NCBI RefSeq assembly: GCF_000264945.2
Contig: NZ_CP013070.1
Location: forward strand, 1,488,001 to 1,552,000
Source: Sphingobium indicum B90A
Lineage (GTDB): Bacteria; Pseudomonadota; Alphaproteobacteria; Sphingomonadales; Sphingomonadaceae
Reading direction: 5' to 3'
Length of the DNA stretch: 64,000 nucleotides
The position numbers were made by a program, and so were the translations under genes. Positions 8,281 to 17,023 of the stretch are shown one piece after another. Below the pieces are notes generated by a model, which had not been told where the DNA came from, did not search any database, and saw only the letters and a program-made list of their open reading frames with translations. The stretch's first letter is position 1; each line of letters begins with the position of its first letter.

Positions 8281-9792
8281 TCAGGCCAGCCCGCGCTGGA
8301 CGAATTCGATGACGATCAGCAACAGGCACAGCGCCGCAAGGCCGCCGCTGGCGCCCGCAAACCACTTCATCCGCTGCCTTTCCGCCGCAAGTTGCGCCGC
8401 GTTGACGGTCTGGCTGATCGATCCGATCACGCAGGCGCCCAGCGCCTTTTCCAGCCGCGCCGCATTGGGGAAGCCGCCCTTCAGCTGCGCCGCGGCAAAG
8501 GCCGTGCCGATGCCCGCGCCCAGCCCCAGGACCAGCACGCCCAACAGCAGCAGCGGCCGGTTGGGCGCGGCCGGAGCGGTCGGCAGGCTGGGGGGATTGA
8601 CGATGCGGAACTGGACCGATCCGGTCTCCGACTTCACGTCGCCGCGCAGGCGGATTTCCTCGCGGTCGGCCAGCATCTTGTCATATTGGGTCTTGAGCAC
8701 CTGATAGTCGCGGTCCAGCCGTTCCTGCTCGGCGGCAAGACCCGGTTCGTCCGTCTGGCGGGATGCCATGGCGTTCAGGTCCGCCTGCAACTGCGCCTTG
8801 CGGGCGGAAAGCCCCTGCACCGTCGCGGCGCGTTCCGCCTGCATCGACCGGATCGAAAGATAGGCCGGGTTGGGCGTGCCCGCCCCGCCGCCGCCGCCCT
8901 GCCCGCGCAGCAGGTCCACCTGCCGCTGGGCCGCGATCACGTCCGGATGGCTGTTGGTGAAGCCCCGCGCCCGCATGGAGGCAAGGTCCGCCTGCGCCTG
9001 CGCCAGGGCCGAGGGAGCGCCCGAAGCGCCCACGCCCGGCAGCGTCTGCGGCGTGCCCGCCAATTGCCCGTTCATCGCCGCCAATGCGCTCTGCGCCTGC
9101 ACAAGCTGCGATTCGATGCTGTTGATCTCCGACCGGGCGGCGTCCATGCGCTGGCCGATGGAGCCTGCGCCCGGCAACATGCCCGCATAGCGCTGCTCGA
9201 ATTCCACGCGGCGCTGTTCGGCGGCGGCAAGCTGCTTGCCCCGCGCCGCCAGTTGCTGGTCCAGGAAGGCAAGGCTCTGGCTCGTCTCCACCTTGTCGGA
9301 GGACAGGTTGGTTTCCTGGAATATGTCGACCAGCTTCTGCACGATCTGCTGGGAAATGCGCGCATTGGCGCCGTCCGACAGGCCCGAATCGGCCCATGTG
9401 GCGCTGATGTCGATCATGCTGGGGTCAAGCTGCGCCATGACGGTGATCGTCTCGCGCAGCCTGGTGATCTTCGCCGCCAGGTCGCGCGGCCCGTCGACCG
9501 TCCGGTTGAGATCGGTCTCCTTCACCACCCGTTCCAGATTGGCCGTGCTGGCCAGGGTCTGGCGCAGGCGGTCCAGGTCCTGCTGCGCCTGGACCTGGGT
9601 GATGCCCACCTTGTCCTCCAGCAGCGACTGGGTGTTCACATAGACACGCGCCTTGGATTCATAGCTGTTGGGGATGAGCGCCACGCCCAGCCAGCCAGCC
9701 AGGCACACGCCCCAGGCCACGCCCAGCGCCAGCCAGCGGCGGAGCCAGAGGCCATGCAGGATGACCAGCAGTTCGTCGACCAGCGCCGCCAT
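8281..9792 (-). CDS. Exopolysaccharide chain-length determinant protein (Wzz, TIGR03007-like)
   Basis: Inner-membrane polysaccharide co-polymerase of 503 residues. A transmembrane helix near residues 18-40 (WLALGVAWGVCLAGWLGVAL) is followed by a long periplasmic domain with predicted coiled coils, rich in Gln/Arg/Ala, about residues 150-390. A second helix follows the PxxP-type motif before PLLLLGVLVLGLG near residue 430, and a third hydrophobic segment ends the protein, an extra helix known in the exosortase-linked branch. The start ATG at 9792 sits one base from the stop of the export lipoprotein gene. Together with that lipoprotein and the downstream kinase it forms a Wza/Wzc-like export set. 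Confidence 0.91.
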   Translation of the reverse strand: MAALVDELLVILHGLWLRRWLALGVAWGVCLAGWLGVALIPNSYESKARVYVNTQSLLEDKVGITQVQAQQDLDRLRQTLASTANLERVVKETDLNRTVDGPRDLAAKITRLRETITVMAQLDPSMIDISATWADSGLSDGANARISQQIVQKLVDIFQETNLSSDKVETSQSLAFLDQQLAARGKQLAAAEQRRVEFEQRYAGMLPGAGSIGQRMDAARSEINSIESQLVQAQSALAAMNGQLAGTPQTLPGVGASGAPSALAQAQADLASMRARGFTNSHPDVIAAQRQVDLLRGQGGGGGAGTPNPAYLSIRSMQAERAATVQGLSARKAQLQADLNAMASRQTDEPGLAAEQERLDRDYQVLKTQYDKMLADREEIRLRGDVKSETGSVQFRIVNPPSLPTAPAAPNRPLLLLGVLVLGLGAGIGTAFAAAQLKGGFPNAARLEKALGACVIGSISQTVNAAQLAAERQRMKWFAGASGGLAALCLLLIVIEFVQRGLA

Positions 9793-9793
9793 G

Positions 9794-10438
9794 TCAGAAC
9801 ATGCTTTCGGGAATGATGATGACGTCGCCGGGCGCCAGCATGACGTTCGCCTTGCTGTCCCCGCGCTTCAGCAGGTCGCCGATGCGGACCTGATATTCCT
9901 GCTGCTTGCCGGTTTCCTTGTTGAAGCGGACCAGCTTCGCCCTGTTGCCCGCCGCATATTCGGAAAGGCCGCCGACGGAGATCATCGCGTCGAGCAGCGT
10001 CATATTGGCGCGATAGGGGATGGAGGCGGGCTTTTCGGTCGCGCCCACGATCCGCACCTGCTGGCTGAAAGTGCCGGAAAAATTGTTGACGATCACCGAC
10101 ACCAGCGGATTTTCGATATATTTGCCCAGCGCCACCTTCAGGTCGTCGGCCAGTTGCCGGGGCGTCTTGCCGACCGCCGGCATGTCGGAAATCAGCGGCG
10201 TGGTGATGCGCCCGTCGGGCCGCACCTGCACCTTCGCGCCCAGGTCGGGATTGCGCCAGACGAAGATGGTGAGGTCGTCGAGCGGGCCGATCACATATTC
10301 CTCGCCCGGCCCCTCCTGCGTCGAAACGAAGGACGCCGGCGGCAGGTTGGGCGCGCCCCCGCCCGAAGCGCAGCCCGAAAGAGCCAGAGCCGGCAGGGAC
10401 ACGCCGATCAACGCGCGGGAAAGTGACAGGAAACGCAT
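9794..10438 (-). CDS. Polysaccharide export lipoprotein (Wza-like, TIGR03027-like)
   Basis: Outer-membrane polysaccharide export protein of 214 residues. The N-terminus is a lipoprotein signal peptide with lipobox LSGC, the Cys at about residue 23. The mature part begins with a poly-export domain (YVIGPLDDLTIFVWRNPDL) and then an SLBB-like segment (RIVGATEKPASIPYRANMTL), ending in DVIIIPES. It should form the export channel for the polymer. The start chosen gives a proper signal peptide; a longer reading adds about 22 unlikely residues. It is the first export gene after the 146-base gap behind the decarboxylase gene, so a promoter may lie in that gap. Confidence 0.92.
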   Translation of the reverse strand: MRFLSLSRALIGVSLPALALSGCASGGGAPNLPPASFVSTQEGPGEEYVIGPLDDLTIFVWRNPDLGAKVQVRPDGRITTPLISDMPAVGKTPRQLADDLKVALGKYIENPLVSVIVNNFSGTFSQQVRIVGATEKPASIPYRANMTLLDAMISVGGLSEYAAGNRAKLVRFNKETGKQQEYQVRIGDLLKRGDSKANVMLAPGDVIIIPESMF

Positions 10439-10538
10439 AGATTCACCCCTTTTCGCGGCCGCGCCGACAACCGCCAAGGGGAGGCGCCGGCAACCGTCGA
10501 GCATTCAGCTTCGACGGCCTTCTTGCCCCCAAAGGGTA

Positions 10539-10568
10539 AAAATAGCGTTAGGAGTTAAGTTATTGGCA
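10539..10568 (-). promoter_or_regulatory. Candidate promoter for the export operon
   Basis: In the 146-base gap between the decarboxylase stop and the export lipoprotein start, the minus strand reads TTGCCA (10568-10563), an 18-base spacer, then TATTTT (10544-10539). The gap is clearly AT-richer than the flanking genes. The fit to a housekeeping promoter is only fair, and read-through from the decarboxylase gene is equally possible. Confidence 0.3.
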
Positions 10569-10584
10569 AATCAGTTGATTAAAA

Positions 10585-11817
10585 TCAGCCGATCAGCAGT
10601 TCCCGAGGCGCCGGGTGACCCAGAAAAGCAGCCGGACTGGCCGAGGCGCCATAGGCCCCCGCCAGGAAGATCGCGACCAGGTCGCCCTCCTCCACCGGCG
10701 GCAGCGCGACCTTGTCGCCCAGCCTGTCGATGGGCGTGCAGAGGCAACCCACGACCGTCACGCCATCCTCCGCCGGGGCTTCCCCGAAGCGATTGGCGAC
10801 GGCGATGGGATAGTTGCGGCGCACCACCGTGCCGAAATTGCCGCTCGCCGCGAGTTGATGGTGCAGCCCGCCGTCGACGACGACGAAGGTTTCGCCCTGG
10901 CTTTTCTTCACATCGACGATGCTGGTGAGGTAGACCCCCGCCTCCCCCACCAGCCAGCGGCCCAGTTCCATGGCGAAGGCGCTGTCCTGCAATATGTCCG
11001 CCCGCCGGTCGAGCATCCCGCCCAGCGCATCCCCGATGGGCCGGATGTCCAGCCGTTCGTCGCCGGGGAAATAGGGAATGCCGAAGCCGCCGCCCAGATT
11101 GACCAGCGGCGGCGCCGCCCCCACCGCTTCGGACAGGCGGGCGGCGAGATCGACCGTCGCCGCCTGCGTCTCGATCAGCGCCTGCGCCCCCAGCGCCTGG
11201 CTGCCGGCGAAGATATGCCAGCCGCGCCACTCGCCCCCGGCCTCGATCACCCGGCGCGCCAGCGCCGCCGCGCGCTCCGCGTCCACGCCGAAGGGCTTGG
11301 CCCCGCCGCCCATGCGCATGCCGGACCCCTTCAGGTCGAAATCCGGGTTCACCCGCACCGCCAGCTTCGGCGTCCTGCCGCGCCGCTCCGCGAGCGCGAT
11401 GGCCCGCCGCGCCTCGCCCTCCGACTCCAGGTTGATCGTCGCGCCGCTGTCTATGGCGACGATCAGTTCATCGTCGCGCTTTCCCGGCCCGGCGAAGCTG
11501 ATATGGGCAGCGTCCATCCCCGCCTCCAGCGCCCGCGCCAGTTCCCCGCCCGACGCCACGTCGAATCCGTCGACCAGCTTCGCCATCCGCTCCAGCAGGG
11601 GGGCATGGGGATTGGCCTTCACCGCATAATGGAGCGACAGCGCCGCGGGCATGGCGTCGCGAAAGGCCCGCGCCTGCCCCTCTACGATGCCCATGTCATA
11701 GACGAACAGCGGCGTGTCCCCGGCCTCCTCGACCAGGCTCGCCGCGCCGCAGCCGCCGATCAGCAACATGCCCTCCTCGCCCGCGAAGAAGGGCGGGATC
11801 GGTCCCATCGGCTTCAT
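10585..11817 (-). CDS. PLP-dependent decarboxylase, exosortase A system-associated (TIGR03099-like)
   Basis: Alanine-racemase-fold (type III) PLP enzyme of 410 residues, related to diaminopimelate and ornithine decarboxylases. The PLP lysine is K67 in HYAVKANP; the phosphate-binding glycine loop is NLGGGFGIPY; the substrate-contacting Cys is in VGCLCTPIDRLGDKV, and a C-terminal GAYG tyrosine motif is present. It should remove the carboxylate of an amino acid or amino-acid-like group, but the substrate of the exosortase-linked branch is not known. The ATG overlaps the stop of the upstream acyl ligase gene (ATGA), so the two are probably made together. A much longer open frame upstream is antisense noise. 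Confidence 0.9.
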   Translation of the reverse strand: MKPMGPIPPFFAGEEGMLLIGGCGAASLVEEAGDTPLFVYDMGIVEGQARAFRDAMPAALSLHYAVKANPHAPLLERMAKLVDGFDVASGGELARALEAGMDAAHISFAGPGKRDDELIVAIDSGATINLESEGEARRAIALAERRGRTPKLAVRVNPDFDLKGSGMRMGGGAKPFGVDAERAAALARRVIEAGGEWRGWHIFAGSQALGAQALIETQAATVDLAARLSEAVGAAPPLVNLGGGFGIPYFPGDERLDIRPIGDALGGMLDRRADILQDSAFAMELGRWLVGEAGVYLTSIVDVKKSQGETFVVVDGGLHHQLAASGNFGTVVRRNYPIAVANRFGEAPAEDGVTVVGCLCTPIDRLGDKVALPPVEEGDLVAIFLAGAYGASASPAAFLGHPAPRELLIG

Positions 11818-13364
11818 GCCGCAAATTCCTTCGCCAGCGCCACGCGGTCGATCTTGCCATTGGGATTGCGGGGAAATTCGGACAGCATGACGATCTCTCG
11901 CGGTTGCATGAAATTGGGAAGCTCCTGCCGAAGCCGCGCCTCCACCTGCGCCTTTAGCTCCGGCGAAGCGCCGCGCAACAACAACAGCACCGCCTGCCCC
12001 AGCCGATCGTCCCGGACGCCCAGCGCCACCGCTTCGCCAATCCCCTCCACCGCGACGGCGGCTTCCTCGACCTCCGTGGGGCTGATGCGGTTGCCGGCGG
12101 ACTTGATCATGGCGTCGTCGCGTCCGACGAAATAAAGCAGTCCCCGCGCATCCCGGCGGACGGTGTCGCCCGACCACACCGCCATGCCGCCATAGCGGGA
12201 GGCCGCGGGCGCAGGCCTGAACCGCTCCGCCGTGCGCGCCGGATCGCGCCAATAGCCCTGCGCCACCAGCGGCCCGCAATGCACCAGTTCGCCCGCCTCG
12301 TCGTCGCCCGCCACCGAACCGTCCTGACGAACGACCAGTATCTCCGCATGGGGAATGGCCGATCCCATGCTGTCGGGATGGCTGTCCACCAGCGCGGGCG
12401 GCAGATAGGTGGAGCGGAACGCCTCCGTCAGCCCATACATGGGGTAGAGGTCCGCCCGCGCAAACAGCGCCCGCAACTTCGCCACCAGGGGCCGCGTCAG
12501 CGCCCCTCCGCTGTTGGTGAGCCGCCTGAGCTTCGCCGCCACGTCGGCGGGCCAGTCCAGCTCGGTCAACTGCACCCAGAGCGGCGGCACCCCCGCCAGG
12601 GTGGTGATGTCCCACCGGTCCACCGCCTTCACCACGTCGCGCGGCGTCAGATAGTCGAGCGGACAGGCGCATCCGCCGGCGAACCAGGTCGAAAACAACT
12701 GGTTCTGCCCATAATCGAAGCTGAAGGGGAGCAGGCAGAGCGTCCGGTCCTCCGCCGCCAGCTTCAGATATTCCGCCACCGATACAGCGCCCAGCCAGAG
12801 ATTGGCGTGGCTCAGCATCACGCCCTTGGGCCGCCCGGTCGATCCGCTGGTGTAGAGGATCGCGGCCAGTTCGTCCGGCGCGGCATGGGACGGCGCCAGC
12901 GCCTCCCCGCCGCTCATCGCGCAGGCCGCATCGTCCTCCCGGTGCAGGTCGCATCGTTCCGGCACGTCGCCCGGCGCCAGCGTCGCCAGGCGGCTGGCCG
13001 TCCCGATCAGCAGCGACGCGCCGCTGTCCGCCAATATATGCGCGACCTGCGCATGCTTGAGCAGCGGGTTGACCGGCACATGGACCAGCCCGGCGCGGGG
13101 CGCGGCGAGCGGCATCAGCGCAGCGACCGGGCCCTTTGCGACCCAGCTTGCGACTCGCGCCCCCTTTTCCAGCCCGAATCCGGCCAGCCATGCCGCCAGC
13201 CGCCCCAATGTCGCTTCCAGTTCGGCATAGCTTTGCGTGCCCGACCGCCCGTCCAGCGCGGGCCGTTCCGGGTCGCCGCGCAGCAGCAGATGGTCGATCG
13301 GCCGCACCTGCGCGCCATCGATCATGGGGGCCGCCCTGGGCGCGGGGGAATCGCTTAACTCCAT
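11814..13364 (-). CDS. AMP-forming acyl-CoA/acyl-ACP ligase, exosortase A system-associated (TIGR03098-like)
   Basis: ANL-superfamily adenylating enzyme of 516 residues. It activates a carboxylic acid as acyl-AMP and passes it to a thiol, CoA or more likely a carrier protein. The ATP loop is ILYTSGSTGRPKGVM (about residues 169-183), the A5 motif is YGLTEAF, the hinge region contains GLLYFVGRDD, and the catalytic Lys lies in NGKIDRVAL near the C-terminus. An acyl carrier protein is encoded about 1 kb away on the other strand and may be its acceptor. The stop overlaps the decarboxylase start. Acyl substrate specificity cannot be deduced. Confidence 0.9.
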   Translation of the reverse strand: MELSDSPAPRAAPMIDGAQVRPIDHLLLRGDPERPALDGRSGTQSYAELEATLGRLAAWLAGFGLEKGARVASWVAKGPVAALMPLAAPRAGLVHVPVNPLLKHAQVAHILADSGASLLIGTASRLATLAPGDVPERCDLHREDDAACAMSGGEALAPSHAAPDELAAILYTSGSTGRPKGVMLSHANLWLGAVSVAEYLKLAAEDRTLCLLPFSFDYGQNQLFSTWFAGGCACPLDYLTPRDVVKAVDRWDITTLAGVPPLWVQLTELDWPADVAAKLRRLTNSGGALTRPLVAKLRALFARADLYPMYGLTEAFRSTYLPPALVDSHPDSMGSAIPHAEILVVRQDGSVAGDDEAGELVHCGPLVAQGYWRDPARTAERFRPAPAASRYGGMAVWSGDTVRRDARGLLYFVGRDDAMIKSAGNRISPTEVEEAAVAVEGIGEAVALGVRDDRLGQAVLLLLRGASPELKAQVEARLRQELPNFMQPREIVMLSEFPRNPNGKIDRVALAKEFAA

Positions 13365-13413
13365 CTCCAGACTTTTTTCCTAAAGGCGATGCTGTCGACG
13401 GGGAGATAATGGT

Positions 13414-14421
13414 TTGCTGGTCGCAAGGGAATATCGCAGCGTCGCAGATGCGCGCCAGGCCGTGGGCCCGGCGCTCGACCGCGCCTGCACGCCCTCGCTG
13501 TTCGACCGCATCGACTGGTTCGAATCGCTCCACGCGCACTGCTTTCCCGCGACGGACGTCCGCATATTCCAGGCGCTGGAGGGGGAATGCCAGGCATGGC
13601 TTTTCCTGCTCTCGCCCGGCGCGGGACGGCTCAGCGCGCTCGCCAACTGGTACAGCTTCCACTGGGCGCCGATCTTCCTCGGCCCTCCCGACGAGGCCGT
13701 GCGCCGCCGCCTGGTCGAAGTCATCGCCCAATCCCTGCTGAACGACAGCGCCCAGATCGACCTCTATCCCGTCACCGGCGCGTCGGACATGCTGCTCGAC
13801 GCCTTTCGCCGCGCCGGCTGGTTCAGCGTCCGGCGGCCGATGGGCGGGCGGCACATATTGCACCTCAACGGCCGGACCTTCGCGGATTATTGGGCGCAGC
13901 GGCCCGGCCGCCTGCGCACGCTGATCGCGCGCAAGAAGCGCGCGAGCCGCTTCACCCTCAGCATCGCGGACCGGCTGACCGACGCGCTGTGGCGCGACTA
14001 TGCCGCCGTGCAGGCGCGAAGCTGGAAGAAGCCGGAGGCCGATCTGCGCTTTCTCCATGCGTTGGCCCGGCGGGAAAGCGCCGCCGGCACGCTGCGCCTG
14101 GGCTTTGCGCGGCTGGAGGACCAGCCGGTGGCGACCCAGCTATGGACGGTGGAGAACGGCGTCGCCCTGATCCACAAGCTGGCCCATGACCAGGGGTTCG
14201 ACGGCGCCTCCCCCGGCAGCCTGCTCAGCCATGCGATGTTCGCCCACGCCATCGATCGGGATCATGTCGCGACGATCGACTATGGAACCGGCGACAACGG
14301 CTACAAGACCGACTGGATGGAGGAGCGGGAAACGCTCCACCGGCTCGATTTCTTCAATCCCAGAAGGGCGTCGATATGGCTCCCGGCTGCGCGCGCCGCC
14401 ATTTCCGCGCTTGTAGGTTAG
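13414..14421 (+). CDS. GNAT-like (BioF2/CelD-type) acyltransferase in the XrtA locus
   Basis: A 335-residue protein of the acetyltransferase-6 (CelD/BioF2-like) group, a double-GNAT fold related to FemAB proteins. The C-terminal half holds the recognisable part: GTLRLGFARL, a strand-rich core, then IDYGTGDNGYKTDWM near residue 290, which is a common ending in this group. The start is a TTG preceded by a good ribosome-binding site (GGGGAG at 13400-13405); no ATG exists in frame nearby. It diverges from the acyl ligase gene with 49 bases between them and is followed by the acyl carrier protein gene, so it may use an acyl-ACP donor. Substrate unknown. Confidence 0.78.
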   Translation: MLVAREYRSVADARQAVGPALDRACTPSLFDRIDWFESLHAHCFPATDVRIFQALEGECQAWLFLLSPGAGRLSALANWYSFHWAPIFLGPPDEAVRRRLVEVIAQSLLNDSAQIDLYPVTGASDMLLDAFRRAGWFSVRRPMGGRHILHLNGRTFADYWAQRPGRLRTLIARKKRASRFTLSIADRLTDALWRDYAAVQARSWKKPEADLRFLHALARRESAAGTLRLGFARLEDQPVATQLWTVENGVALIHKLAHDQGFDGASPGSLLSHAMFAHAIDRDHVATIDYGTGDNGYKTDWMEERETLHRLDFFNPRRASIWLPAARAAISALVG

Positions 14422-14449
14422 CGGCGGAACGACTAGGTAGGCGCCCATC

Positions 14450-14740
14450 ATGCGGGCGGACAATGCACAGCCGGTCGACCGGACCATGGATATCGAAACG
14501 ATGATGCGCGCCCTGCTGCGCGACGTGCTGGTCCTGTCGCAGGACCGGGTGGACGCCTTCGATGCCGACACGCCGCTGTTCGGCGCTCTGCCCGAACTGG
14601 ATTCCATGGCCGTCGCGGGCCTGCTCACCGAGATGGAGGACCGCTTCGGCATCCTGATCGAGGATGAGGATATAGACGGCGACACGTTCGAAACCTTCGG
14701 ATCGCTCGTCGCCTTTGCGCGGGGGAAGACCGGGGGCTGA
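14450..14740 (+). CDS. Acyl carrier protein of the XrtA locus
   Basis: A 96-residue acidic helical carrier protein. The phosphopantetheine attachment serine is in the LDSMAV motif (about residue 52), followed by the usual helix and the acidic DRFGILIEDEDID stretch. The start may be 14450 (used here) or the ATG at 14486, which would give a more typical ACP length. It lies 28 bases behind the GNAT-like gene and is not the fatty-acid ACP of the cell, judging from its place in the exosortase locus next to an AMP-forming ligase. A role in carrying an acyl or aminoacyl group for exopolysaccharide decoration is inferred. Confidence 0.87.
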   Translation: MRADNAQPVDRTMDIETMMRALLRDVLVLSQDRVDAFDADTPLFGALPELDSMAVAGLLTEMEDRFGILIEDEDIDGDTFETFGSLVAFARGKTGG

Positions 14741-14765
14741 TTCCGGCCGCCGCGCCCTTCCGCCG

Positions 14766-15401
14766 TCAGGCCAGTTTCCGCGCCCGCTCCCGCCATGCCT
14801 CGGCCAGCACCGGCATGTCCGCCAGCGCCCGCACGGCGTCCGGATCGCCCTTGTGCCCGCCGCCGATCAACAGCCGGAACACCCGCGCAATCGGCCATTG
14901 GGGCAAGGGCCGCTCCAGCAATTCCATCCGCGTCCCGGCTTCCGCCTCCCCCTCCCGAAGGACGCGGAAATAGATGCCGCATCGCGCCGTCCTGACGATG
15001 GTCGCCATCACGTCGCGCGCGCCGAAACGATGGTCGATCTTCCAGCAGGGCTGCCGTCCATGGCTCACCTCCACCACCGCGCCGCCCAGCGCGAAGCGGT
15101 CGCCAAGGCAGATGTCCTCCTCCGTCATCCCGCGAGACGCGATATTCTCGCCAAAGGCGCCCGGCTTCTCCAGCAGGGGATGGCCCGGCTTGCGCTCGCG
15201 CCACCAGCCATAATGGTCCTGCGGGTAGAGGTGGATCGCCTTGTCCCAGCCGCCGTGATGCACGCTGTCGGCCACGCCGTCGCCTTCCAGGCCCAGCCAG
15301 CCGATCCGCACCGCGCCCGACACCGGCCGCTTCGCGATCGCGCTATGCTCGCCGTCGCGAAAGGGGACGGGCATGCCGGTCAGCAAGGCGTCGACGGTCA
15401 T
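14766..15401 (-). CDS. MOSC domain-containing protein (YiiM-like)
   Basis: A roughly 211-residue MOSC-domain protein. Members bind molybdenum or sulfur cofactors; YiiM-type proteins help reduce N-hydroxylated compounds. Family features are visible: GLEGDGVADSVHHGG near residue 45, GAFGENI, and the conserved cysteine segment GRQPCWKID. The start used is the ATG giving MTVDALLTG; two further in-frame ATGs upstream (15416 and 15440) are possible. It is convergent with the acyl carrier protein gene, with 25 bases between their stops, and is not part of the exosortase locus by function. The substrate is not predictable. Confidence 0.85.
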   Translation of the reverse strand: MTVDALLTGMPVPFRDGEHSAIAKRPVSGAVRIGWLGLEGDGVADSVHHGGWDKAIHLYPQDHYGWWRERKPGHPLLEKPGAFGENIASRGMTEEDICLGDRFALGGAVVEVSHGRQPCWKIDHRFGARDVMATIVRTARCGIYFRVLREGEAEAGTRMELLERPLPQWPIARVFRLLIGGGHKGDPDAVRALADMPVLAEAWRERARKLA

Positions 15402-15473
15402 GGAGCAAGCGGCCATGCCCTTCCTTGCCACGGAAGCCATGGCCGGGAAAAGGCCGCTCGGCGGGAAAAGGAC

Positions 15474-15692
15474 TCAGGCCGGCGAAAGCTCCGAACCCAG
15501 CTTCAGCACTTCGCACCCGCTGTCGGCGGCCACCAGATAGGCGGGATCGCGGCTGGAACCGTTGCGCCTGACGACCGCGCCCTCGATGCGGCGCTCCACC
15601 TGCCGCTCGAACCGTTCCGATATTCTCCCGCGGCCGACGCCCTGCCCCCGGTTCCACTTGACCCTCGCTCCTTTGCGAAAGCTCCCGGTCAT
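15474..15692 (-). CDS. DUF2945 / Hva1-Tudor-like small protein
   Basis: A 72-residue basic protein beginning MTGSFRKGARVKWNRGQG, the typical start of the DUF2945 (hypervirulence-associated Tudor-like) family of small beta-barrel proteins. The body has the expected alternating basic and acidic residues and ends VLKLGSELSPA. The family's molecular role is unknown. A longer open frame begins upstream at 15755, but the family N-terminus fixes the start at 15692, after a purine-rich stretch. It stands alone between the MOSC gene and a divergent glycosyltransferase. Confidence 0.75.
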   Translation of the reverse strand: MTGSFRKGARVKWNRGQGVGRGRISERFERQVERRIEGAVVRRNGSSRDPAYLVAADSGCEVLKLGSELSPA

Positions 15693-15816
15693 CACGCATC
15701 CTCTTCCTTTGGGAAACAACCGCGCCGGCCGGCCGTCATTGCCGCCGCCATGCAAAAATCCCGAACGGCGTCCCGGTTCCCTTGGGTTTTGCGCTTGCCT
15801 GCGTTAAGGGCGGCGG

Positions 15817-16995
15817 ATGGATGTCACGGGGCTTCGCGTCGCACTCTTCAGCGGCAATTACAATTATGTGCGCGATGGCGCGAACCAGGCGCTCAACCGC
15901 TTCGTCGCCTATCTGCTGCGGCAGGGGGCGGCGGTGCGCGTCTATTCGCCCACCACGGACAGCCCGGCCTTCGAACCGGCGGGCGACCTGGTCAGCGCGC
16001 CTTCCGTGCCGGTGCCGGGCCGGCGCGAATATCGGATTCCCTACCGCATGTCGGGCGCGGTGCGCCGCGACCTGAGGGCCTTTCGCCCCAACCTCGTCCA
16101 CGTTTCCAGCCCCGATCCGCTGGGCCATCGCGCTGTCGCCTGGGCGCGCCGCCACGGCCTGCCGGCGGTCGCATCCGTCCATACGCGCTTCGAAACATAC
16201 CCGCGCTATTACGGCCTCGCCTTTCTGGAGCCGGTGATCGAATCGCTGCTCCGCCGCTTCTACCGCCGCTGCGACGCCATCGTCGCGCCGTCCGAATCGA
16301 TGGCGCAGCTCCTGCGCGAACAGCGGATGAGCTATGATGTCGGCATCTGGACGCGGGGCATAGACCGGGACATCTTCCATCCGGGCCGCCGCGACATGGC
16401 CTGGCGCCGGTCGCTCGGCATCGCGGACGACGATCCGGTGATCGGCTTCATCGGCCGGCTGGTGATGGAAAAGGGCCTCGACGTCTTTTCCGACACGATC
16501 GATCATCTGGCGGCAAAGAATGTGCGGCACAAGGTGCTGGTCGTGGGCGAAGGCCCGGCGCGGCAATGGTTCGCGAACCGCCTGCCCAACGCGGTCTTCA
16601 CCGGATTTCAGAAGGGCGCGGACCTTGGCCGGGCCGTCGCGGGCATGGACATGCTGTTCAACCCCAGCGTCACGGAAACCTTCGGCAACGTCACGCTGGA
16701 GGCGATGGCATGCGGCCTGCCCACCGTCGCCGCCCGCGCCACCGGCAGCGAGAGCCTGGTCGCCGACGGCGTCACCGGCCGCCTGATCCGCCCCGGAGCG
16801 ATCACCGCCTTCGCCGACGCGCTGGCCGCCTATTGCACCGATCCCGCCGCCCGCGCCGCCGCCGGGGCAGCCTCCATGGGGCAAGCGGAACGCTATGGCT
16901 GGGACCAGGTGAACCAGGCGCTGGTCGACACCTATATCCGCATCATCCGCCAGCGCGAACATGGCGCGCTGGTGCGGTCCAGCCCTGTTCCCTGA
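15817..16995 (+). CDS. GT4-family glycosyltransferase (MgtA/SqdX-like)
   Basis: GT-B fold, retaining glycosyltransferase of 392 residues. The N-terminal Rossmann domain starts with RVALFSGNYNYVRDGANQ, the acceptor side; HTRFETYPRYY near residue 123 is typical of the alpha-mannosyl/sulfoquinovosyl-diacylglycerol transferase branch. The C-terminal donor domain has IGFIGRLVMEKGL near residue 209 and the E-x7-E motif region around residue 285 (NPSVTETFGNVTLEAMACG). It probably glycosylates a lipid or phosphoglycolipid at the inner membrane. It is a single gene followed closely by rarA. Precise donor and acceptor unknown. Confidence 0.86.
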   Translation: MDVTGLRVALFSGNYNYVRDGANQALNRFVAYLLRQGAAVRVYSPTTDSPAFEPAGDLVSAPSVPVPGRREYRIPYRMSGAVRRDLRAFRPNLVHVSSPDPLGHRAVAWARRHGLPAVASVHTRFETYPRYYGLAFLEPVIESLLRRFYRRCDAIVAPSESMAQLLREQRMSYDVGIWTRGIDRDIFHPGRRDMAWRRSLGIADDDPVIGFIGRLVMEKGLDVFSDTIDHLAAKNVRHKVLVVGEGPARQWFANRLPNAVFTGFQKGADLGRAVAGMDMLFNPSVTETFGNVTLEAMACGLPTVAARATGSESLVADGVTGRLIRPGAITAFADALAAYCTDPAARAAAGAASMGQAERYGWDQVNQALVDTYIRIIRQREHGALVRSSPVP

Positions 16996-17023
16996 AAGCC
17001 AAAGCCTTCCTATATCCGGGACA

